From assembly GCA_013397695.1 (NCBI GenBank), contig VYZI01000129.1, forward strand, positions 595,730-659,729: a DNA stretch of 64,000 nucleotides, written 5' to 3'. The notes below the pieces were generated by a model, which saw only the letters and a list, made by a program, of their open reading frames with translations, did no database searches and was not told the origin of the DNA. Below, one piece after another: positions 27,801 through 40,420 of the stretch. Position 1 is the first letter of the stretch. The number at the start of each line of letters is the position of its first letter. A program made the translations under genes and the position numbers. The stretch comes from Centropus unirufus. Lineage: Eukaryota > Chordata > Aves > Cuculiformes > Centropidae.

Positions 27801-28420
27801 ACTCTGCACCTTTTGTTTATTGTTAATAATTTATGCATGCTGTTAAGAGCAACACTGCTAAAAGCAAAACTGTTAAGAAGGTGTGTGGTCAGGGGGAGGA
27901 AAAGGGGAATATATGTATTAATTTCAGGGTGTAATATTCCTGCCTTCAGTTTCAGTAATAACGCTTTTGAAGATAAGTATTACAGATTATAGCAGGTCTG
28001 CACTCTCTAAAATGCAATTTACTCTAAATTACTTTTCTGAGTTTTCCTTTCTTTTATGATGAAAAAGAATGATATTTCAAATATTCGAAGTCAATGAATG
28101 TCTTATTTTAAATCACAAAACCTTCTTCTTGTTAAAAAAATGCCTAACTTTTATTCAGCAAACATTACATGTTTTTTCAGCAATTACACTGCTCAGATTT
28201 ACAGTATGGTTTCATCTTAATGGAAGTTCAAACTATAAAGGCGTGCCAACTTGCAGCTTGTTAAACAGCTTCTTTATGTTTATAGTCTTTAATATAGAAA
28301 CTACTATTTACTTGATTTTTTTTCCTCATTGGTTTAGTAACAGCCTAATTAATTTGCCAGATAAAGAGTAATGTAAACTACACATGGTGGTAAAATGTGT
28401 CTATTTCTAAATTTATCCAG

Positions 28421-28571
28421 GCAGATCATGATACCATGTGAAGCAGAAATGTCAGTCCTGGGGATATCCACAGAGACAAGTATGCCTAGCAATTTCTGGT
28501 CTAGTTCATATTGGCTTGAAACCGGATGCATATTTGTTGGTGGTCTCCCTCATCCTTATGCAAAAGAACAG
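28421..28571 (+). CDS. EYS: EYS-like exon C: third segment of the laminin G domain
   Basis: This 151-nt exon begins with a single G that completes AG|G (Arg) from the exon 13.9 kb upstream, followed by 50 codons. The acceptor is ATTTATCCAG. The translation reads QIMIPCEAEMSVLGISTETS, then MPSNFWSSSYWLETG, then CIFVGGLPHPYAKEQ. The FVGGLP motif is the conserved strand that precedes the final laminin G strands. The donor is CAG|GTATTT, weaker than the others because +4 to +6 are TTT, and a T-run follows. The exon leaves in phase 0, as the next exon requires. Open frames run through both borders, so the limits come from the splice sites and the phase match. Confidence 0.9.
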
Positions 28572-30288
28572 GTATTTTTTTTTCCTCATTATTTATTTTT
28601 ACTTAAAATGTTTTATTTTGGGGGAGTAACGTATTGAATAGTACATAAGTGAAGAGATGCAAACTATGCAAAGACTAACAATTACTCGCGGCTTTTCAAG
28701 GAGAACATCTACAGGATGAGTATGGTCCCTTGCAGAGTGGTAGTGGGACTTTGGTAAGCATTCCAGCCTGTTATGCTCTGCAGTCCTGTTTGTCTAGAGA
28801 GAATTAAGGAGTAAATACAATCAGATTCAGAGTTACCTGTTATCACATCTTACTATTAAGATGTGAGAAGTGTAACTGTAAGGGGTTCTGTAAGCAAAGA
28901 ATCCTTTCTGTTTGCTTCCTGTGCTGGCACAGACAAATGTGTGTAAAAATGGGCCAGGAGAGGGCTGACCTGTGGAATTGCATTCATGGATGAGAGTTAC
29001 GGTACAAGAGCTTGAATTTGTGGGGCTATGTATGCAGGGGCAAGAGGTAATACACAACAGGGGTAGCAGAGAGCCAGGGAAGAAGGGAGTCATGAGGGTG
29101 GTGTAATGGGTACACATGGGGGCATACAGAGCACAGGAGACAAGTGGATCATTACTAAATTATTATTATGGAGCAATTTGGGCTAGAGTAGTCACAATAA
29201 CAGATGTACATCACTGAAGTGGCTTCCAATGGAAATTTTTCTTTTTTTCAGAGCTGGATGAGTATAAACAGCAATTTCTATTCTAGTCTATGGCACTCAC
29301 GCTCTTCCCACACACACTGGTAAATTACAGCCCTGAAAGTCATTTGAGACTGGCACCCTACACCCAGAGGACACTGACTCACACTTCTGGCAGTGTGGCC
29401 TCTTTGCAGAGCTGTTCTCAGCTGGTTCAGCCAGCTTCAGGCATCTGAGAATAGTCTCCTGCTCTATACCAATGTGGCTATTGTCATAATTGCAGACTCT
29501 TTTTTAGTATTATTATGTTTGCATAAGTTGCCAGCGGCCTTGCTAGTCACATAATGCAAAGTCATTCTCTGATTTTCCCCTCCTATAAAGCCAGCAGATG
29601 TTGCTACCCAGATTATTTCACTCTCTAGTTTTGTGTCCCAAATACGTTACCAGAATGTAAAGCTGTTCATCATTACATAACAATTATCTATCACTCTTTA
29701 TTTGTTTTCCACACATAGAAGAATAAACTTTTAGTGCTAGGTTGGTGTAGTCCCGGTCACATTCATCTGAGTAGTGATCTTTGCATACATGCCACCCTGC
29801 AACAGTAACAAAATTAATCTGTTGGGCTTTTTTTATATTTCCTAGTGCATAGTAGCGCTATTTGATCAGGTATGAACATATGTAGGCCAGATTTCATTTT
29901 TTAAGCCATAATTTTGTGTAGGTATGATGCTGTGACAGTTATTTTAGCCTTTTTATTTCCTATTTTTCAGTAAGTGAAGGTCATCTTACAATCAAATACA
30001 GTAGTTTCAAGCACAGATGTAGTTTTGGTACTGTTACTGTAACGCGGAGTTCCTAGATTGGTCTCACCTTATAATGAATTGTACAGTAACCACTGAAGTG
30101 ATAATGGTATTCAAATCCAACTAAAATGATCTTGTGTTTTTAGAGCTGAAAACTCCACAGGCAAAAGTAGACTTCTAAATATAATGTACCGGTATTAAAA
30201 GAACACTCCAAATAGAATTTGTAGTTATATAATTTTTCCCTTCATTCAAATGTTGATAGTCAAATTATCCATTCATCTGGAATATTGT

Positions 30289-30305
30289 NNNNNNNNNNNN
30301 NNNNN
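30289..30305. other. Assembly gap (17 N)
   Basis: A run of 17 N inside the largest intron. It is too short to hide an exon of usual size unless the gap length is nominal. Confidence 0.99.
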
Positions 30306-31106
30306 TATCTTCAGGAACTGTTCTGTACTAATAAGGTATAAGAAAATTATATTTTCTGTGATTAAATGACCTGTCTTTTAGAAACTAAGAAAAATTTGGG
30401 GGGGATTTCCCAGAGAATTCATAGTTAAGACTTAGATTTCAATCCATGCACTATATTTAGGAGCAGGTAATGAAGCAATTCTTTTGAAGGCTATACAGAG
30501 AAATGTGTATGTGAGAGGGAAGTTTGAGATGGTGAATAGATCTTCATTAGCTAAAGGCAAAATGAAATCCAGAACAATAGGTTTACCTCAAGCAAGTTAA
30601 AATGGGGATAAATAAAATAGTGATAACAGAATGTTTAAGGGTAATTTATTACTAAATAAAAGGTTGCATACATATGTGCTGAACTGTCATGTCAAGATGA
30701 GCTTTCTTTCTTTAGGGATGTTGAAGTTCAATAGATTATTCTGTTCCTTTCACAGGATTCATAGGTGAAATGTTATTGTCCGTGCTACTTATTTAGATTT
30801 TATAATAGTTGTAGGACCCATGCTAGTGCTCAGCCTGGTGAAAGTTAATCTCTATTAGTACGTGAAAAGTATTATGTTCATATTACTTCCCCAAAAGGTA
30901 AAAATATGTCCTCAACTTTCAGCTGCCTCTCTATTTTTCTACGAAATATTCTTGAAGTTCATTGCTTTCTGTTTAAGATAACCTCAGCCTTTTATTTCAA
31001 CTAATTTTGTTTGTCCCTTGGTGATTTTTGTGGGGTTTTTTTAATCTTAATGTTTTATTTTGCTTAAGTTTTACTTTTTTGTAGCTCTGGGCAAGTTTAA
31101 TTTTCC

Positions 31107-31440
31107 TTGGTTTCCCTAAAAAAGTCTGTTGGCTCAGAGCCATATACAGTCTATAAAGGCTATATTTTTCCTTTTTGTCAAGCCCAGCAGGAGGAAACCA
31201 CTCCAGGAATTTTCTTTCTCACCAGCTTTGACCCAGACAGTCCGGCTTCTGTTGTAAAACCTTCATCATCCTCAAAACAGAAAAGATCTGTTTCTGACCT
31301 TAATCCTGCAGTTCACTTTGAGGGAGATCTCTGCTCCAGCTGAGACTCAGATCATTCTGGAAAATGCTCTGATCGCTCTTGAAGTCAAGCCTGATAATGA
31401 CCCTTGTGATATCAGTAGTATCTGCCTAATAATGCATTGT
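31107..31440 (+). other. Coding-like relic, unassigned
   Basis: A 78-codon frame (31107-31343) contains PGIFFLTSFDPDSPASVV and KPSSSSKQKRSVSDLNPAV. After a one-frame shift near 31320 the plus strand stays open with EISAPAETQIILENALIALE. The composition looks more protein-like than most frames here, and a pyrimidine-rich AG precedes CAGGAGG near 31188. No donor follows. A degraded retrocopy or mobile-element protein is possible, and I cannot name the family. Confidence 0.2.
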
Positions 31441-32589
31441 CTTGCTTTAAGATGAGCTCCTTCTCTCCCTGAAGTAGTTGAGTCTGCTGCTGGCTCTTCT
31501 ACCTTCCAGTATTGTGGGAGTTGTAGAGAGAAGGACTTCAGACTTCAGTGTGCTTCAGTTTCTGTCTAATAGAAACTTCTGGCTGTCAGTGCCAGAGACT
31601 GTTAACACAGGTTCTCTGTTACAGCAACTGGTTCTGTATTCATTTTCAGGCTAGGTTCCCCTTCATTTCTCTACAAGTGAAGTTTTATATGATCTATGAA
31701 GCCCTCAAGGTGAAATATCAAATCTTCTGAGGATTTCCTGTACTGCAGTTTCCTAATCTGCTCTCAGGTGTCCATAGATTGTTTCCACATATTTATTTTC
31801 TGTCTGTATGTTTATTATTCAGTAATGTTTAGAGTCAGAGTGCCCTCAATATGTAAAGCAAGGTGCAACAATTATTCTCTGCCTTTCAGTCTCAAAAAGC
31901 TGAAGATTTCTTCTCCAGAAATTAGAAGGGAATTGCTTCCCTATTATGACTGTCTTTCCTTTTGTTCTTTAATTTCATTCTGTACAAGGGGTACAGAAAG
32001 TGGTAGCATTTTACTCTTTAAGAGAGAAATTGTTTCAGTCCTCTTTAAAGGCTGTTTAGGAAACCATAGAGATCTTTAGGAATTATAAACAGAAGTTACT
32101 GTTTCTCTGTATGTACTCTTTGAGTCTTATCTGAACCCGATATGCATTCTGCCTATTTTACACTATTTTTAATAGAAACATCAATAAACAAAGTCATAAC
32201 TGTTTTAGACTGGAAGGCTTGGTAAGCACCAGCTATATGTTTCCATTTCCCAGGTTAATAATAGACTCAGCACACTATCAGCAGAAGTTTGAATTTCCTT
32301 CTTGATCACCCTCTACTGATTTCCTTGTTTGCTGCCACAGCTTAGGAAAGCACCTCAGGAAAACAGATTACAGCCTTACCCTCAAGGCAGTGATATATTT
32401 CAATAAACATCTGTGACATTTTGGGAAGAAACGCCATAATATCCAATGATTTATTCATTAATCAGAAGCTCTCTTATCTCCCACATCTCTGTACCTAGTG
32501 GCAGTAGTTGGTGGGGAGAAACACTGCCAAGCAAGATAAAGTTATGGATTACTTCAGTAAACTAGACATATGAAGTATCATGAGTTCAG

Positions 32590-32945
32590 ATGTGATGCAT
32601 ACAACTATGTGCCACTGGCTGATTTTATCACAAGGTCACTCTCTATCACCTCTGAAAGACTAGAGCAAATGGAGGAGATTCCTGAGGGCTGGAAAAAGAC
32701 AATTGTTCTATCATGTTCATGTTCAAAAAGAACAAGGAGGAAGATTTGGCTAACCACGATCTGGTTAGAACAATGGTACAACTCAGGTCCTGAAACAATT
32801 GTAGAAATAAAGGACAAGCAGGTCCTTGGGAGCAAACAGCACAGATTTACCAACAGGAAACTTGTACTGACCAGTATGATTACCTTGCATGTTGACATGA
32901 CTAGAAATGTGGACAGAGGGAGGGAAGTGGATACTCTTTACTTTT
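32590..32945 (+). mobile_element. CR1 ORF2 fragment (reverse transcriptase region)
   Basis: The plus strand follows the CR1 reverse transcriptase region: 'CACTCTCTATCACCTCTGAA', 'GAGATTCCTGAGGGCTGGAA', a 'TTCAAAAAGAACAAGGAGGA' stretch, then an ACAGATTTACCAACAGG segment that corresponds to the usual 'catggattcaccaagggc'. Small indels and substitutions break the frame. The overlapping 171-codon open frame (32570-33085) is a chance product of the decayed element and its 3' flank, not a gene. Confidence 0.75.
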
Positions 32946-34162
32946 CTCCTCAGACTCAACTTTGCTCCCAATTCCTCTGTCTCCTCCCCGCAAGTGGCCC
33001 ATGGGGGTGTGAAATAGGGATTGTGATCAGTCTGGAACAGCTTGGCTCTGCCCCTCCTTCTATGTATGCATCTACAGCTCTCTGATGTTGCATACCTACA
33101 GGCTAAAGACAGAATAAGTATTTGCCTGGGTATGCATTAGAGAGTAAAAATCTGATCATGTGGTTAGAAAACGAGCTAACATATATATGGGCTGAAACAC
33201 CTTGAATTAATTCATCCGAGTTCAAGCACTGAAATGTGCTTCACACACAGCAAGAAATTGGTTTTGTGACTCTCTGTAAACTGTCCTGCACAAATTTTAG
33301 TGGATTCATTTGATGGTGCAAGAAGACAGAGCTGAACCACCAGGAGGAAAGCTGAACTACGAATAGCTGGGGAGCAGATATCTTGTTCTGCTGTCCCTAC
33401 ACACTGATTCACTCCATTCTGTGGCAGTTAATTTAGTACTTATTTTTAAATCATATCCTATTTCCTCACTAAAAAATGTGATGAACACACTTCAGACTTG
33501 TCATATCTAAGAAACAGGTAAAAGGCAAAATCAGTTAAACAACATCATCTATTTAAAACACCATGTTTTTAGAGCTGTTTATGATAGCAATATTTTAAGA
33601 CTTTAAAATCAACAACAAGGGAATAGGAACCAAATTACAAACAGAAAAGAGACATTTTAAATAATGTATTTTTTAAAACAATATTATTTCTAAAGTCTCA
33701 AGACAAGTTTCAGAATAATTAATTTCATGCTAGCTTTAGTATCATTAATTGTTTACAACAGCTTGTTCCTCTGCAGAGAAGTTAAGATTGGTATACTCAA
33801 AGGGAAATTAAAGATTGTTTTCAAATACCTACAGCAACAGTTGATTGCAGTAATAGTGTTATTTCTGCTGCTATAATTGCTCCGATAATTTATGCTTCTA
33901 GACTTAATAGTATTTTAGTATGGAGAATGTGAAATGTTATTATAAATTCACATTTCTATTCAGCATAAGCAATTCTCTATAATTAAACTTTCCAAGTATT
34001 CAAACGGGGGTGTTTCAGAATGAAAGGAAATTCCTGTACAAGGATAGCAATCGTCTAAAAAAATTAAAGATAAAACTTAAAGTGGAAAGGGTGTAGATTT
34101 ATATGTGGGCATTGGTACTCCGACATTACCAATGGGTAGAGAGGAGCAGATAACTGAGGGCT

Positions 34163-34677
34163 ATCATAGAATCATAGAATGGTTTGGGTTGGAAGAAACT
34201 TTTAAAAGCCACCTAGTCCAGCCTTCCTCAAGTGAGCAGGGACATCTTCATCAGGTTACTTAGAGCTCCATCCACTCTGACCTGGAATGTTTCCAGTGAT
34301 GAGGCTTCTACCATCTTAATCAGCAACCAATTCCAGTGTTTCACCACTCTCATCATAACAAAGTTCTTCTTTATATCTAGTCTAAATCTACTCTCTCTTA
34401 GTTTAGAACCGTTGCGCCTTGTCCTATTGCAACAAACCCTACTAAAGTTTGTTCCCATCTTTCTTATTGGCCCCTTTTAAGTACTGAAAGGCTACAATAA
34501 GATGTCCCTGGAGCTTTCTCCTTTCTAGGCTGAAAAAACCAACAACTTTCTCTGCCTTGTTTCATAGTAGAGGTATTCCATCCCTCTGATAATTTTTTCT
34601 GGACCTGCTCCAAAGGGTGCATGTCTTTCCTGTGCTGAGGGCTCCAGAGATGGATGCAGGACTCCAGGTGGGATCTC
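34163..34677 (-). mobile_element. CR1 3' end, antisense, about 515 bp
   Basis: It begins with two octamer units, ATCATAGAATCATAGAAT, followed by GGTTTGGGTTGGAAG, the reverse complement of the diagnostic avian CR1 3' terminus. It continues antisense through the C-terminal ORF2 region: TTCTTTATATCTAGTCTAAA and then TGGATGCAGGACTCCAGGTG. Identity to the remembered consensus is good, so this is among the younger copies here. It is 5'-truncated at about 34677. Confidence 0.92.
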
Positions 34678-35644
34678 AATGGTCAGGATAACTGTTTGTT
34701 ACTGTTCTAACTAATATGAGACACAAATAATCTAAAGTCTCTCAGACTACTAGTCCATACCTGGGTGAAATTTTGTGGTGTCACAGATTTTAAATACATA
34801 GGTATGTTTTAAATATTTTAATAAACCGCTGCTAAAATGTATAAAATTGCATTCCTTCTGTTGCAATTGCTCATGCACTGAATTCAATGGCATTCAGTGA
34901 AGAAATTGGCAATGTAGACCAGTGGTTAAAATGCAGAATTAGATGATGATCTTAGACATTACAAGATTTGAGATGTCATCTTAAAAAAAACAGGCGAGCA
35001 CAGAGATCCAGTGAATATCACCACATTCTATTCTTTTCAATTATATTAATGAGTATTTTTATAGGCATATTATTGATTTGTTAAATCTTTCTCTTTTATC
35101 TAAATATGCTTATTTAAGTGTGCTTGAGAATTATTGATTCATCTGCTTAAAACTAGTTTGAATCGTTGCTGAAGATCAATATTAGTACTATGTGATCCTT
35201 AAAGCCATAAAGCATACCCCTGCTCATACAGACTGCAGAATTTTTGGCTTTTGCTAGTTATAGTAAAATCAAAACCTATACATTCTTAGTCAAATTGTGC
35301 AATAAATTTTTCTAGTGTGTCTAACAAGTTTCAAATTTATTATTATGAAAATGCATAGTGGAAGACAGTTATCAGCACAATTTCCTGAGTATCTCTTGAC
35401 AACTGTACTGACAAATGTTTGTTCCTTTGGTTGATTTTACTGGTTAGAGAATGCACTTTGTATGTTATCATGCAGATTGTTGAGAGAAGTACTTTTGACA
35501 TTTATATGACTTGTTACTGATTGTGAACATGTATCTGGAAGTATTTTTGCTGCTTTTCTCTAGCTACATTCTGTAATATTTTCTAATTTATTAGATGTTC
35601 TTTAGAGAAGTTAAAATTTAATGTGTCTACATATGTATTAAGTA

Positions 35645-35676
35645 TATGTATGCATATGCATATGTATATGCATACA
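35645..35676. repeat. ATGCAT/ATGTAT near-palindrome
   Basis: Alternating purine-pyrimidine sequence, TATGTATGCATATGCATATG then TATATGCATAC, is nearly self-complementary. It is followed to about 35810 by AT-rich short inverted repeats (TTAACAT/ATGTTAA). Confidence 0.7.
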
Positions 35677-37399
35677 TTATACCTTAACTATAACAGAAAT
35701 ATTAACATTAGTCATGTTAATACCAATAATATGTTAACTACCTATTTATACTAATATCAATACAACGTTAATATATTGTATTAATATTATATTGTTATTA
35801 ACATTTTTCCATAAAATCTACCAAAACCATAAAAAATCCTCTCAAACCAGAAAGAAGAAGATATCCTCTCTTCTGTTAAACACACAGATCAGAAATACTG
35901 CTATTGAGAATACAAGATCTTCTCTCAGTGATCACATTCTGCATCAAATTAAAGGAGGCGATTAAGTTTATATATGTGATAAGTTTTCACATAACTGTGC
36001 TTCGCAGGAGGCAAAAATCTCATTAACATCAGCAACTCTGCCTGAAAACTAATGTATTTGCATTCCACGTGTATGTCAGCAGTCCACAGTATAAACTGAT
36101 TACTATAAGCAAGATAAAAATGTAATGCACCATCACTGGATAATGCTAGAATGCTGAGTTCCTTATACTTATTACAGTGTTACAGATCATTCAAAGCAGT
36201 AATATTATAATTGACCCTATGTTCTTGCAGAAAAAAAAACTTCAAGAACTTTGTGGCCCACAGCCATCTGTGCAGCAGGCTCTGGCTGGGGTCAGCCACA
36301 CTGAATCACAACATCAAAATGAACAGATTTGCACTCCAAAACTCTGTGCAGAGTTAGGTTGCTGAGCTAAACAGATGGTTCCTATTCCTTATTTGTATGA
36401 AAGTCTTAATAAGCATGGCTTTAACCATTTTTTTAGAAGATCTTTTATGCAGTTAGAAATAACCAAACCTCTCTGTGCATGGGGAAATCAAACTGCTGAA
36501 GCTTTCTGAGTCTGAAATTAAAGGAGTGTGGGGACAAAGGGAAAAAAGCTAACGAAGTCTCCTGTTAATCCTGAGTGATGATGATTGCCTCTATTTCACT
36601 GAAATCCCCTCAGAATTTGACTTTATGGAAGCATTTTTCTCAAAAGTATTTTAATTGTTTCATACTTACAGGGCCTGAACTCAGATCTGCATCTTGTAAA
36701 TGCTTGCAGCTAATCAGATAGTATCCTCAGTAAATTAAAAGGCTGATACAAAGGCATCACTGAAACTTTCTCTGTCATTTTCTCCTGAGATATTTTTTAA
36801 AAAAATCATATGAGGGAAGAGTGTGTAAACACACTCTGTAGTTAGAGAATTTAATAAGAGATTTGAGTTCAGATACCTGTTTAGTATGGAAGAAACTTTT
36901 TCATTTTTTGACTAATATTTCCTATAGAGATAAATAAGGGTTTGGGAAATCAAAGATAAATTAAAAGGGAAGTAGTATGATATTCAATTTCTAAAGACAA
37001 CTGGTGGACGTGCTCCGACGAATTAATATACTACTGTAAATATATATATATTAAATAGAACACAATTTATGTATTCTTGTACTATACCAAAATATTTTTC
37101 TATTGCTTTAACTCTAGAGGATCTGTTCAAGCCCTTTCAGTCTTCTTAGTCAACAAGTGAAATACAAAAATATCTGCAATGTTTTCACATTCTACTGAGC
37201 TGAAATGCTCTTCTACTTGGTATTTCTTATCTGGAGTTTTCTTTGGCTTTTGGGTTTCAGAATCCAGCTTTGACTCCCTTTCCGCACTGTGTCAGCTGTG
37301 GCTTTGTATCCTATTTTTTGAGACACATTATATTTTTTTTGTACTAATACCAGTCATTCAATCTTACCTGGCAGAACAGGTCTATTGTGGGCATTCCCT

Positions 37400-38660
37400 C
37401 GTTCATCCATTGGGTAAACACTGGGTCCAGTGCAGAGGAACTAGTTACAAATAGCATAGAGAAGTCTGTGATACTTGCTGCAATCTTTGCTTTGGTCTTT
37501 ACCCATAAAATCAGCCTTCAGGAATTCCAGACCCTTAAGTATAGAGGTAAAGTCTGGAGCAAGGAATACTTACCATTGGTGGAGAAGGACCAGCTTAGGG
37601 AGCACTTAAACACAGTGGTCATATGTAAGTCCATGAGGCCTGACAGTTTCCACCTAGGAGTACTGAGGGAGCTGGCTGATGGCATCATGAGGTCACTCTT
37701 TATTAGCTTTGAATAGGTTATGAGGAGAGGCTTCTGAAGACTGGAAGATCTTACTATGAAGTAAGTTCTGATAAACTGCAGGTTGGACAACCATCTCAGT
37801 CCCTGAGAAGATGATGCATAAAATCCTCCTTGAAACCATTTCCATACACGTGGAGATGAGAAGATCACTGGGAGTTGTCAATGTGGATTTCCAAAAGGGA
37901 AATCATACTTGATTAGCCTCATAGCAATTAGGTGGCTAGAATGGTGGACAAAGGAGAGCAGAGTTTACCTTGACTTAAGTAAAATCTTTGTCACCGTCTC
38001 CCATTACATCATCATAGACAAAAGGGCAAAGTACAGATACAAATACATACAAATTGAGGTGAATTAAAAACTAGTGGAATGACCAGGCCTCGACTGTGTG
38101 ATAAGTGGCTCAAACTTTAGCTGGAGACCAGTAGCTAGTGGTGTACCCCAGGATTCAGTCATGGGTTCCATACTGTTCAACATCTTCATTAGTGACCTGG
38201 ATGATGGAACAGAGTGAATCCTCATCAAGTCTGCAGATGAGATACAACTGGGAGGTGTGGCTAATTCTCCAGAGTCTTGTGTTGCTGTAGAGAGGGAATA
38301 AACTCATGGACAAATGCATGGTGGTGGGGCAGCTAGAAAACAGCTTGGCTAAGGAGGACCCCGGAGTTCTGGTGAACAACAATTTCTATGAAATAGAAAT
38401 GCACCGTCTCAACAAAGGTATGCCAGCAGTATCCTGCAGCTGCATTACAAAGAGCATTGCCAGCAAGCCAGGATAGGTGATTCATCCTCTTTACTCAATA
38501 CCACTGAGGCCACACCTGAATTAATGTTCAGAACCTCCCCAGTATAAGAAAGATATGGACTTAAGGGAGCATTCCCAGCACAGCGCCACAAAGGTGATTA
38601 AGAGACTGGAGCACCTCTCATATGAGGAAAAACTGAAATTGCTGGGGCAGTTCTTTTGAT
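37400..38660 (+). mobile_element. CR1 ORF2 fragment, about 1.26 kb
   Basis: This is the longest recent-type CR1 piece. In order it shows CACTGGGTCCAGTGCAGAGG, TTTGCTTTGGTCTTTACCC, CTGAGGGAGCTGGCTGATGG, then GTGTACCCCAGGATTCAGTC and ATACTGTTCAACATCTTCAT. The last two encode a decayed G-V-P-Q-x-S-V-x-x-x-x-L-F-N-I-F reverse transcriptase core. It ends at the GGAGCACCTCTCATATGAGG segment just short of the 3' UTR. Frameshifts and stops make it inactive. The 3' end with octamers is missing, unusual for a simple CR1 insertion, so a later deletion is likely. Confidence 0.88.
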
Positions 38661-39320
38661 TATGTGATCCCACACATTACCTCATGCCCTTTGTTCATCA
38701 GTCCCTCAAAGGGCTGCTGGTAAGTCTGTACCTCCCCTCACATTCCTAGTTTAAAGACCTCCAGAGGGTCCTTTGAACATAAGCCGTTCTGTGATCCATA
38801 TCCTCTCTAATCACCTAAGAGAAAGCTGATATTAATATTAGGGTAAATGCCAAAGCACATATCCAAACCCATTTTTTTTCACCTCTCATTATAATTGATT
38901 CTATCAAGTCTTTTGCTCTGGAGCCACAATTTGGAACTTCAATTCATTTGATGATACGATGTCCTTGTCCTTCAGTGGTTTTCAGGTTTAGCCTGCCTTC
39001 CTCTCCTAATCCAGTGTGCTGTTGATCCTGGGAACTTCTTTCCAGCATTCAAGGAGTTAGGATAGACACAATGTAATGGAAATTTTCTTCTTTATAGGCC
39101 CATGCAACATCATTTTCCATCTGTTAGGCCTTGCTGGAGTCTGACCAGACAATTTGGCATCTGTTACCCTCTCACTGTCATCCATAAAATGAATGAACTA
39201 CAACTGCTAAACCCTCAGGAATATTGAGTATCTATATGTGTTCTGCTGTCCTTTTCCTTTGCTCCTATGGCTGCATCAGAGGAGTATAGAGACATGGTTT
39301 TCATATGAAAGAGGGATGCT

Positions 39321-39845
39321 ATGAGACTGACTGCTAAAAGAAAAGGCTTATTCTCCTGTACCACTCAGATTTCATTAGCAAATTGTTTAGGCTTTGCTCA
39401 CCAGCAAGATCTCATCAATAAAATATCCAAACCTGCAAATCTATCTGGAATGATACCTTTGAGGAGTTTTCTGCCACTACCACCAAATGCTCCACAGTGC
39501 TGGAAACTGCTCATAATTTATCAGGTTCCTCTTCCTGCTGGTACTTTTATTTTTTCACTGGACTCCCAATGGAAATGGAGGAATCTACAGAACGGATTTA
39601 ATTCCTTCACTCCTTTAAAGCTATGTCATCCCATATTGAGGTATAATCCCCGTTACCATGCTCTTCAAGGTCAACCTCAACGGTCGTTTAATCCGCCTCA
39701 CAGATGGCATCTCTTTATCCAACATGGATTGTCTGCATTATTCCTACCTGCTCATTCCTGCATATTCACAGCCTTAAGTATGGGTTTGAAGTCTTCATAT
39801 TATTTTTTCCTTTCTATACTGCATGCAACAAAAACATCATCTTAA
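39321..39845 (+). other. 174-codon open frame, unrecognised
   Basis: This is the longest gap-free frame in the window. It contains KRKGLFSCTTQISLANC, SFLPLPPNAPQCWKL and FNPPHRWHLFIQHGLSALF. It lies between a CR1 and an LTR, with no promoter, splice or poly(A) context seen. I recognise no domain. A decayed mobile-element or retrocopy frame, or chance, is more likely than a gene. Confidence 0.2.
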
Positions 39846-39941
39846 TGTCCTTATATTCAGTACTTGAACTTAGATACAAATGGTCATTTGATTTAACTTC
39901 TCCATCCCACTACCTACTGAGCCTCAGTCAATTTTCAGGAA

Positions 39942-40420
39942 TGTGATGGGTTAACATTGGCTAAATGCCAGATTCCCACCCAGCCACTCACCCAGTCTGC
40001 ATTCACAGCTTTATATGGGGAGAAAATAAGATTAAAAATTTAGTGAGTTGATATAAAGACAGGGAAATTGCTTGCCAATTAACATTATAGCAAAAAAAAA
40101 AAAGTTGACTTGGGGAAAACCAATTTCAAATTAAAATAGACTTGGGTAGTGAAAAACAAAGACAAAACAATACCTTCCACCCTATCCATACTGTTTCTTC
40201 CCAGGTTCAATTTCATTCCTAACTCCTTCTACTCCAATTTGAGTGGCACAGTGGGAAAGGAGGGTTGTGAACTGTCCATAACAGCGCCTCTCCTATGCTT
40301 CTTCCTCCTCACACTTTTCCACTGGTCCTGGCTGTGTCCCCTCCACAACTCTTTCAGGAAGCGGCCACCTGCTCTGGCATGTTCCTCTCCATGCGTTCAC
40401 TCTGACATCTTGGAAGTTGA
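39942..40420 (-). mobile_element. ERVL-type LTR, antisense, truncated
   Basis: The element starts TGTGATGGGTTAACATTGGC, the reverse complement of an LTR end ...GTTAACCCATCACA, the same terminus type as the LTR at 42254-42768. The order CCCACCCAGCCACTC, GAGAAAATAAGATTAAAAAT, GACTTGGGGAAAACCAATTT and GGCTGTGTCCCCTCC matches avian ERVL LTRs read on the opposite strand. The far end fades near 40420 and no second terminus or target duplication was found. Confidence 0.72.

Larger units (their letters stand above)
14524..28420 (+). other. Intron between exons B and C
   Basis: This 13.9-kb intron (GTAAGT...TCCAG) is mostly unique AT-rich sequence. The only recognisable mobile element is a short antisense CR1 piece at 24.7 kb. 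A 14-bp-arm AT palindrome lies at 24553-24594. The stretch around 25.8-26.2 kb looks like possible conserved non-coding DNA, on composition and motif content only. Open frames here are short and show no domain. Confidence 0.8.

Noticed and set aside
28349..28629. Other open frames overlapping laminin exon C on both strands
   Set aside because: Shadows of the real exon; only the frame giving CEAEMSVLG...FVGGLP matches the laminin G order and the phases.
32570..33085. 171-codon plus-strand open frame
   Set aside because: Most of it overlaps a decayed CR1 ORF2 fragment and it is not in one continuous CR1 frame; no host gene features.
40354..40360. CAGGAA after the antisense LTR matching CAGGAA before it, as a possible target duplication
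   Set aside because: The sequence continues as recognisable LTR beyond it and the implied end is not CA, so the match is probably coincidence.
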